A stretch of 21,219 nucleotides of DNA from a virus: positions 1 through 21,219 of IMG/VR virus record IMGVR_UViG_3300044960_000054. One strand, given 5' to 3'. Numbering within the stretch: the first letter of the stretch is position 1; each line of letters begins with the position of its first letter. Both the position numbers and the translations under genes were made by a program. The notes beneath the pieces were generated by a model. It searched no databases. It was given only the letters and a program-made list of their open reading frames with translations, and had not been told where the DNA came from. Below are positions 15,490 to 21,219 of this stretch, piece after piece.

Positions 15490-16647
15490 ATGTCAGATAC
15501 TACTCGTTTTCAAACATTTATTAAACAATTTCAGACTACTCAATTGTGGTCTGATATGGAGAAGTGTGTCGAAAATTCTCCTTGGCATCGTGAATCAAAT
15601 GTCGCTGAACACACAATGATGCTGTATCGTTTTTATCGTGATAATCTAATGTCGTCACGTACTAAACGTCAGCAAATTCTCACGTTTCTTGCTATGATGT
15701 TTCATGATGTTGGTAAACCTTCTGCTAAGGTTGAAAAATACCGCGAAGATCGTGGTAACTATTTTGTATTTGCTGGTCATGAACAAATTTCAGCACGACT
15801 TTGGGAAGATTATGCAGTTGGAAATTGGTCATATTTGAAAAACCTTTTTCCTGAAATTAATATCGATGATATTTTCCGTATTGGATTTATCATTGAAAAT
15901 CATTTGCCATTTACTATTACAAATCAAAAAGCTCTTGAAAAGTTTAGTAATGCAGTGCATTACACTCTAGAATCAGATAAAGTTGCATATTTTGATTGTC
16001 TAACATCCGATCAACATGGTAGGATTTCAGATAATCAAGAAGAAAAACTTAATCGATTTAACGAATGGATGGAAAAGTTTTGCAATATCAATAATAATAC
16101 AATTATTAATAATGAAGAAAATATCAATAAGGTTATATACCTGTTGATTGGTGCATCTGGTTCTGGAAAATCTACATACGCTAATAGTATTCGTCACCAA
16201 TATGGTGACGACAATGTAGGTGTATTTTCATTAGATACTTGTCGTCTTGATTTTGCTAAAAACTATATTGTCGATTGGGAAACCAAAAATGATATTGATT
16301 TTTATCGTGAAGCATTTGCACTCTGTGTTTCTAAACAAAATGAATTCAATGTATTTGCCGACAAATCATTTAGGAATATTCTTGATAAGTTTGATTATGT
16401 GATTTCTGATAACACTAATGTGTCTAAAAAGTCTAGACATAAATGGACAATGATGGCACATAATAAAGGATTTAAAGTTATTGGTGTGTTATTTCCAATC
16501 AACAAAGAAAAACTTTTAAATCGTATGGTTTCTCGTGTAGATAAAAAAGTTCCCGAAGAAGCAGTTCTCCGTCAATGGAATCAAATTTCATATCCACGAA
16601 TAGGAGATGATGTTGATGGTGTATTTGTTGTAAGTAATAATATTTAA
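15490..16647 (+). CDS. HD-Pnk: HD phosphoesterase fused to 5'-polynucleotide kinase
   Basis: The protein has 385 residues in two domains. The N-terminal HD domain has H33, H41 (NVAEHTMMLYR), the HD pair H72-D73 in FHDVGKP, H97 and H138. The C-terminal P-loop kinase has GASGSGKST (221-229), SLDTCRLDF (D249, R252), SDNTN (D307) and lid arginines in NRMVSRV (R345, R349). The order matches the HD-Pnk family described from Runella, an end-healing enzyme with 2',3'-phosphoesterase and 5'-OH kinase activities. It is analogous in purpose to T4 Pnkp but with an HD instead of a HAD phosphatase. It could repair RNA or DNA broken by host defences; no ligase is visible in the window. The start has only a weak ribosome site. 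Confidence 0.85.
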   Translation: MSDTTRFQTFIKQFQTTQLWSDMEKCVENSPWHRESNVAEHTMMLYRFYRDNLMSSRTKRQQILTFLAMMFHDVGKPSAKVEKYREDRGNYFVFAGHEQISARLWEDYAVGNWSYLKNLFPEINIDDIFRIGFIIENHLPFTITNQKALEKFSNAVHYTLESDKVAYFDCLTSDQHGRISDNQEEKLNRFNEWMEKFCNINNNTIINNEENINKVIYLLIGASGSGKSTYANSIRHQYGDDNVGVFSLDTCRLDFAKNYIVDWETKNDIDFYREAFALCVSKQNEFNVFADKSFRNILDKFDYVISDNTNVSKKSRHKWTMMAHNKGFKVIGVLFPINKEKLLNRMVSRVDKKVPEEAVLRQWNQISYPRIGDDVDGVFVVSNNI

Positions 16648-16701
16648 AAAATATTTACATTTAAATTTATATTATCTTTTAAGGAAATTGTTTTTGTTAT
16701 T

Positions 16702-17676
16702 TTAATTCCAAATAAAATCTTCATCAGTATTAATAAATGAATGGTCTGGTTCTGATTTAAATTTGTTATTATTACAAATAAAATCACGATGTACTTCTCT
16801 TGGTGCACCTTCTAATGATGTTAATTTATTATATGAACAATCAAAAAAACCACCAACTTTTCTTGGTCCATCCTGTAATGATGTTAATTGATTATGTGAA
16901 CAATTAAAATAACTGCCCACGTCTTTTGGTGCACCTTCTAATGATGTTAATTTATTATATGAACAATCAAAAAAACCACCAACTTTTCTTGGTCCACCCT
17001 GTAATGATGTCAATTGATTATTTGAACAATAAAAATCACGACCAACTTCTCTTGGTGAACCATATAATGATGTTAATTGATTATTTGAACAATAAAAATC
17101 ACGACCAACTTCTCTTGGTGCACCTTTTAATGATGTTAATTGATTATTTGAACAATAAAAATCACGACCAACTTCTATTGGTCCACCTTCTAATGATTTT
17201 AATTGATTATGATAACAATCAAAATTACCACCTACTTCTCTTGGTGCACCTTTTAATGATGTTAAATGATTATATGTACACACAAAAAAACCACCAACTT
17301 CTCTTGGTCCACCTTGTAATGATGTTAATTGATTATTTGAACAATCAAAAATACCACCTACTTCTCTTGGTGCACCTTGTAATGATGTTAATTGATTACG
17401 TGAACAATTAAAATAACCACCCACTTCTCTTGGTGCACCTTTTAATGATGTTAATTTATTATGTTGACAATGAAAATTACCATCTACTTCACCAAATTGA
17501 ACTGGTATATATGTTAATCTTTTATAAGAAATATCAACATCTCCATTAACATCAACTATACCATTATCATGAATAGTATAATTTTTAATGTTCATCTTTT
17601 TTAACCAATCCTCTATTTCTTGTTTATTGGTTAATAATTTATATTCTTCTTTTAAAAATAATTCTTGTAATTTCAT
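16702..17676 (-). CDS. Leucine-rich-repeat protein A (12 repeats)
   Basis: The protein has 324 residues. It begins MKLQELFLKEE, followed by a conserved cap domain (about 12-60, NYTIHDNGIVDVNGDV, YIPVQFGEVDG) and then about 12 repeats of 21 residues with the pattern REVGG.F.CS.NQLTSL.GAP. The NxLxxL spacing is leucine-rich-repeat-like, and a Cys occupies a conserved position in each unit. It ends in a C-terminal cap (SEPDHSFINTDEDFIWN) shared with the plus-strand paralogue. One unit (RKVGGFFDCSYNKLTSLEG) is duplicated exactly. The function is likely protein binding; the target is unknown. It is convergent with the HD-Pnk gene and lies downstream of the PcfJ gene on the same strand. The leader suggests packaging in the capsid. 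Confidence 0.85.
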   Translation of the reverse strand: MKLQELFLKEEYKLLTNKQEIEDWLKKMNIKNYTIHDNGIVDVNGDVDISYKRLTYIPVQFGEVDGNFHCQHNKLTSLKGAPREVGGYFNCSRNQLTSLQGAPREVGGIFDCSNNQLTSLQGGPREVGGFFVCTYNHLTSLKGAPREVGGNFDCYHNQLKSLEGGPIEVGRDFYCSNNQLTSLKGAPREVGRDFYCSNNQLTSLYGSPREVGRDFYCSNNQLTSLQGGPRKVGGFFDCSYNKLTSLEGAPKDVGSYFNCSHNQLTSLQDGPRKVGGFFDCSYNKLTSLEGAPREVHRDFICNNNKFKSEPDHSFINTDEDFIWN

Positions 17677-17737
17677 TTCCAGATAAATTCTCTACCAATA
17701 TTAATTCTTCTTTTAAAAATAATTCTTGTAATTTCAT
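17677..17737 (-). pseudogene. Scar of a deleted LRR paralogue
   Basis: Read on the minus strand this stretch is the first 33 bases of an LRR gene (coding MKLQELFLKEE), joined directly to the last 28 bases of an LRR gene (those that code for INIGREFIW in the paralogue at 19667), and then the ATG of the gene at 17676. The 28-base end and the following ATG match the junction at 20362-20391 exactly. The whole repeat body is missing. As read it would make a 33-residue out-of-frame peptide. Confidence 0.8.
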
Positions 17738-17739
17738 TT

Positions 17740-19566
17740 TTATTCTAATGCTTTAGTCATTGATTCATCATCTAATTTAACTCTATTGTCTGTTGATGGC
17801 CACACATAAATATAATGACCAGCATGATCTTTAACAAGTAAAAATGTATAATTTAAATATGTATATAACATAGCTTCTGCTTCATAACCAGGAATTTTTT
17901 CAAAAAATGTTATTTCATATTTTGGATTTCGTGTTCCGTGATCGTGTAAAAATTTAGCAACAGAATTAAGTTCTAATTCTGTATTTGGACCAGAATTATT
18001 TAAATTAGCTATAACATAAATATCTTCAATTTTTGTTTTTGTGAATGGTTCAAATACTTTCCTTCCTATTGCACGAATTCCAGATCTTAAATAACCTGGT
18101 AAATTTTTTATTGCATGAAATTCAGGATATTGATATCCAGCTGCTAACAAAGAGGTTGAAATTACTTTTGGTAATAAATTTGGTTTTGGTTTTGTGATAT
18201 CTATATTACCTAATGAAGTATCAATTTTTTCTTCATCTGCATCATCTAAATTCATGTTTAAAAAGTGTAAAAATGACGTTTTGTCTATTTTAACATTTTT
18301 CATTTTTTCTTTTGTTTTATTTTCATCTGATGTATTTAATTTTATACTTTTTTTAGTTTTATTTTCTGGCTCTCTATTTGATAAAGATTTATCTTTTTCA
18401 ACACCAGTAAAAATTTTAAAATCTTTTTTTGGTTTAAAATCAGATTTATAATCTACTTTTTTTTCAGATTTTTTTGAATCTTTATCTTCAGAATTTTCTA
18501 ATAATAATTTTACGTATTTGAAAAAATTTAATTCTTCTTGAGTTTTTACATCATCTATATTTTGTGATTTTAAACCTATATTTTTATAATCACCTGAACC
18601 ATAACCACTAGCCTTAAACTTTAAATTATATTTTTTAATAAATTTTTTAATTACATCATGATATTGTTTATCAATGACACCATTATGTTTGCCCTTTAAT
18701 TGTTCAATAAATTTCATTTGTGGGTCTAATTGGAATGTTGCTTCTGGTAAATCATCTTTTCCCCAAACACTCATAATAATTGTCGTTTTATTTTTTATAT
18801 CATTTCCATATGTTCCAACGCAGTGTTTCATTGCTTTACCTTCAAAATCTGCATATTTTGGAGATAATGCTTTAATAAATTTAATATTATCAATTTTGTC
18901 AAAAATCTCATAATCTGTGTTTAATTTTAATGATTTCTTTTCGTGTAGTAATTGTTCTTTAGATATTTTTTCAGCTTGACGTTTTAAATATTCATGATAG
19001 CCATATGCATTTTTTATAGCATTTACAGGAGTTAGTTTAGAAATATCATTAACAAAAAACATATCTGGCATCAATGTATAATTTCTGTTATTTGCATTAG
19101 AAACAACAGCATTTAAATAATCTATTAATTCACCCATCATTTCTGTAAACTTATAATTTTTATATCTATATAATCTACCACCAGAAAATATCTTAACATC
19201 ATTAGGATTTTTTTTGATAAAATCTGGAAACATGTTAAAAATTTCATCTTTAGACAACTTTGGATAATATTCTCTTATTAAATCTATTGTTTTATCTAGA
19301 GGAACAAAGAATAAATCATAGAATTTTTTTTCTTCTAAATATTTTCCTTGATCATCATATGCTGGTGCTTCATTTTTGAACCAATTTTTAAGGTTACTAT
19401 TCAACCAAGTAACAACTTTAGGATTTGTTGTACTTTTCACAAAAGATTTAATCATTTTATCATAAATTTTATCAAATGAATGTATAACATCATTATCACC
19501 GTCTAAATTTAACTCTATAGTAGTTTTACCACTATTAGCAAAATTTGCTTCAAAAAGATATTTCAT
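17740..19566 (-). CDS. PcfJ-domain protein with unknown C-terminal domain
   Basis: The protein has 608 residues. The core (about 243-315) has MKHCVGTYGNDIKNKT, ATFQLDP and the QLKGKHNG turn followed by a helix, which is the PcfJ-like pattern (HCVgtY ... Q..G..N). PcfJ domains occur on plasmids and in many phages, and their biochemistry is unclear. The N-terminal 240 residues are helical. A Lys/Ser/Asp-rich linker spans about 358-425. The C-terminal 175 residues (YVIANLNNSG, FLLVKDHAGHYIYVWPS) form a separate unrecognised globular domain. It starts MKYLFEANF, a weak version of the leader seen on the LRR proteins. Ribosome site AGGAG lies at 19575-19579 (minus strand). It is flanked on both sides by LRR paralogues in opposite orientation. 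Confidence 0.8.
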   Translation of the reverse strand: MKYLFEANFANSGKTTIELNLDGDNDVIHSFDKIYDKMIKSFVKSTTNPKVVTWLNSNLKNWFKNEAPAYDDQGKYLEEKKFYDLFFVPLDKTIDLIREYYPKLSKDEIFNMFPDFIKKNPNDVKIFSGGRLYRYKNYKFTEMMGELIDYLNAVVSNANNRNYTLMPDMFFVNDISKLTPVNAIKNAYGYHEYLKRQAEKISKEQLLHEKKSLKLNTDYEIFDKIDNIKFIKALSPKYADFEGKAMKHCVGTYGNDIKNKTTIIMSVWGKDDLPEATFQLDPQMKFIEQLKGKHNGVIDKQYHDVIKKFIKKYNLKFKASGYGSGDYKNIGLKSQNIDDVKTQEELNFFKYVKLLLENSEDKDSKKSEKKVDYKSDFKPKKDFKIFTGVEKDKSLSNREPENKTKKSIKLNTSDENKTKEKMKNVKIDKTSFLHFLNMNLDDADEEKIDTSLGNIDITKPKPNLLPKVISTSLLAAGYQYPEFHAIKNLPGYLRSGIRAIGRKVFEPFTKTKIEDIYVIANLNNSGPNTELELNSVAKFLHDHGTRNPKYEITFFEKIPGYEAEAMLYTYLNYTFLLVKDHAGHYIYVWPSTDNRVKLDDESMTKALE

Positions 19567-19591
19567 TTTTTAAGCTCCTAATTGACAAATA

Positions 19592-19613
19592 TTTAATAAA
19601 TATATTTATTAAA
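19592..19613. promoter_or_regulatory. Perfect palindrome, possible divergent late promoters
   Basis: This 22-base perfect palindrome has AATAAATATATTTATT as its centre. It contains AATAAATA on each strand, one base off the T4 late box, facing the PcfJ gene (37 bases before its start) and the LRR array. It could be two divergent late promoters or a protein-binding site; its A/T-only content weakens the case. Confidence 0.4.
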
Positions 19614-19666
19614 AAATATAAAATATGTTAAAATACTTAAATATAGGTAATATTATTAATAATAAA

Positions 19667-20392
19667 ATGAAACTACAAGAATTATTTTTAAAAGAAGAAC
19701 AATATAAATTTTTAACAGATAAACAAGAAATAGAGAATTGGTTAAACCAGATGAACATTAAAAATTATACCATTCATGATAATGGTATAGTTGATGTTAA
19801 TGGAGATGTTAATATTTCTAATAGAAATTTAACACATATACCAGTCCAATTTGGTGAAGTAGATGGTTATTTTGATTGTTCAAATAATCAATTAACATCA
19901 TTACAAGGTTCACCTAGAGAAGTAGGTGGCTTTTTTGATTGTTATCATAATCAATTAATATCATTAAAAGGTGGACCAAGAGAAGTAGGTGATTATTTTA
20001 ATTGTTCACGTAATCAATTAACATCATTACAAGGTGCACCAAGAGAGGTTGGTGGTAATTTTTATTGTTCACATAATCAATTAACATCATTAAAAGGTGG
20101 ACCAAGAGAAATACGTCGTGATTTTGATTGTTCACATAATAGATTAACAACATTAGAAGGCGCACCAAGAGAAGTAGGTGGTTATTTTGATTGTTCATAT
20201 AATCAATTAACATCATTACAAGGTGCACCAAGAGAAATTAATATTAGTTTTTATTGTTTTAATAATAAATTAACATCACTAGAAGGTGGGCCAAAAGAGG
20301 TAGGTGGTGATTTTGATTGTTTAAATAACAATTTTAAATCAGAACCAGATCATTCATTTATTAATATTGGTAGAGAATTTATCTGGAAATGA
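19667..20392 (+). CDS. Leucine-rich-repeat protein B (8 repeats)
   Basis: The protein has 241 residues from the ATG at 19667. I chose this start because it gives MKLQELFLKEE, the exact N-terminus of the paralogue at 17676. An in-frame ATG at 19625 would add 14 residues not found in relatives. The cap domain is followed by eight repeats of 21 residues (REVGG.F.CS.NQLTSL.GAP) and the end SEPDHSFINIGREFIWK. Its stop overlaps the next start (ATGA). It is probably a protein-binding scaffold with a capsid-targeting-like leader; the function is unknown. Confidence 0.85.
   Translation: MKLQELFLKEEQYKFLTDKQEIENWLNQMNIKNYTIHDNGIVDVNGDVNISNRNLTHIPVQFGEVDGYFDCSNNQLTSLQGSPREVGGFFDCYHNQLISLKGGPREVGDYFNCSRNQLTSLQGAPREVGGNFYCSHNQLTSLKGGPREIRRDFDCSHNRLTTLEGAPREVGGYFDCSYNQLTSLQGAPREINISFYCFNNKLTSLEGGPKEVGGDFDCLNNNFKSEPDHSFINIGREFIWK
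20185..20311 (+). repeat. 127-bp block identical to 21093-21219
   Basis: By eye the block is base-for-base the same as 21093-21219 (offset 908), reaching the window edge. A second shared block encodes REIRRDFDCSHNRLTTLEG in both genes (about 20096-20160 and 20879-20943). This points to recent duplication or gene conversion between LRR genes B and C. Confidence 0.85.
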
Positions 20393-21219
20393 AATTACAA
20401 GAATTATTTTTAGAAAAACAACATAAATTTCTAACAGATAAACAAGAAATAGAGGATTGGTTAAACCAGATGAACATTAAAAATTATACTATTCATGATA
20501 ATGGTATAGTTGATATTAATGGAAATGTTAATATTTCTTTTAGAGAATTAACATATATACCAGTCCAATTTGGTGAAGTAGATGGCAATTTTGATTGTTC
20601 AAATAATCAATTAACATCATTACAAGGTGCACCAAGAGAAGTGGGTGGTATTTTTATTTGTTCACATAATCAATTAACATCATTACAAGGTGCACCAAGA
20701 GAGGTTGGTGGTAATTTTTATTGTTCACATAATCAATTAACATCATTAAAAGGTGGACCAAGAGAGGTTGGTGGTAATTTTTATTGTTCACATAATAAAT
20801 TAACATCATTAGAAGGTGCACCAAGAGAAGTGGGTGGTATTTTTATTTGTTCACATAATCAATTAACATCATTAAAAGGTGGACCAAGAGAAATACGTCG
20901 TGATTTTGATTGTTCACATAATAGATTAACAACATTAGAAGGTGGACCAAGAGAGGTTGGTGGTAATTTTTATTGTTCACATAATCAATTAACATCATTA
21001 CAAGGTGCACCAAGAGTAGTTGGTGGTGGTTTTCATTGTCATAGTAATAAATTAACATCATTACAAGGTGCACCAAGAGAAGTAGGTGGTATTTTTGATT
21101 GTTCATATAATCAATTAACATCATTACAAGGTGCACCAAGAGAAATTAATATTAGTTTTTATTGTTTTAATAATAAATTAACATCACTAGAAGGTGGGCC
21201 AAAAGAGGTAGGTGGTGAT
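20389..21219 (+). CDS. Leucine-rich-repeat protein C (3' end outside window)
   Basis: The frame runs open from ATG 20389 to the window edge (277 residues visible). It starts MKLQELFLEKQHKFL, followed by the same cap domain (NYTIHDNGIVDINGNV) and about eleven 21-residue repeats. The last 127 visible bases are identical to part of gene B, so it probably ends with the same C-terminal cap soon after the edge. Its start overlaps the stop of gene B by four bases, so the two are translationally coupled. The orientation is opposite to gene A. Confidence 0.85.
   Translation, partial: MKLQELFLEKQHKFLTDKQEIEDWLNQMNIKNYTIHDNGIVDINGNVNISFRELTYIPVQFGEVDGNFDCSNNQLTSLQGAPREVGGIFICSHNQLTSLQGAPREVGGNFYCSHNQLTSLKGGPREVGGNFYCSHNKLTSLEGAPREVGGIFICSHNQLTSLKGGPREIRRDFDCSHNRLTTLEGGPREVGGNFYCSHNQLTSLQGAPRVVGGGFHCHSNKLTSLQGAPREVGGIFDCSYNQLTSLQGAPREINISFYCFNNKLTSLEGGPKEVGGD

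Noticed and set aside
16648-16701. Bidirectional terminator between HD-Pnk and LRR gene A
   Set aside because: The convergent gap is AT-rich, but I could not find a convincing stem-loop.
16926-17411. Plus-strand 161-codon frame opposite LRR gene A, and similar minus-strand frames at 19998-20231 and 20843-21139
   Set aside because: Periodic VHLVMMLIDYLNN-type sequence is the antisense of the 21-residue LRR unit; the LRR frames are conserved across paralogues on opposite strands.
1-21219. tRNA genes or stop-codon recoding
   Set aside because: No cloverleaf with a recognisable T-arm was seen in the gaps, all of which are short, and all three stop codons end plausible genes without in-frame use.

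Overview
The window is a strongly AT-rich, gene-dense stretch of a large tailed phage of the T4-like (Tevenvirinae-related) group. The evidence is a set of recognisable T4 morphogenesis homologues: a baseplate tail-tube protein (gp54/gp48 type), the head-completion nuclease gp4, the small terminase gp16 and the large terminase gp17. Three exact T4-type late promoter boxes (TATAAATA) lie 32-41 bases before late genes. Stops are ordinary TAA, TAG and TGA, so no recoding is evident. No tRNA, rRNA, CRISPR array or host gene is seen, and the host cannot be named from the sequence.

Layout. (1) Positions 1-4050 hold six tandem paralogous genes built from a 47-48 residue Kelch-like repeat; the five complete copies have 1, 2, 6, 6 and 6 repeats, and two short sites vary sharply in an otherwise near-identical unit. 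(2) 4124-5756 holds the tail-tube/baseplate protein and gp4. (3) 5749-7497, minus strand, is a large free-standing homing endonuclease of the EDxHD/Vsr-like type. (4) 7586-13271 holds the terminase genes. They are not adjacent as in T4: four accessory genes separate them. These are an unknown protein with a faint ADP-ribosyltransferase look, a P-loop kinase, a beta-ketoacyl-ACP synthase with an intact Cys-His-His triad, and a GHSLGG alpha/beta hydrolase. (5) 13325-14135 holds a PVEEK-repeat protein and a PGDYG-like domain, possibly one protein joined by a frameshift at a run of seven A. (6) 14208-16647, behind a good sigma-70 promoter, holds a zinc-finger/OB-like protein and an HD-Pnk type nucleic-acid end-healing enzyme. 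(7) 16702-21219 holds three 21-residue leucine-rich-repeat paralogues, one on the minus strand and two on the plus strand, flanking a PcfJ-domain gene, with the scar of a deleted paralogue beside them.

How the parts may work together. Regions 1-5 look like late genes for virion assembly and DNA packaging. Several proteins without a morphogenesis role (8068, 9072, the LRR proteins, perhaps the PcfJ protein) begin with a short peptide of the form M-x-F/L-K/Q-x-F/L-x-x-E. It resembles the capsid-targeting sequence of T4 internal proteins, so they may be packaged and injected effectors. The ketosynthase-hydrolase pair is the most unusual element: a possible phage lipid or acyl-chain modification module placed inside the DNA-packaging operon.
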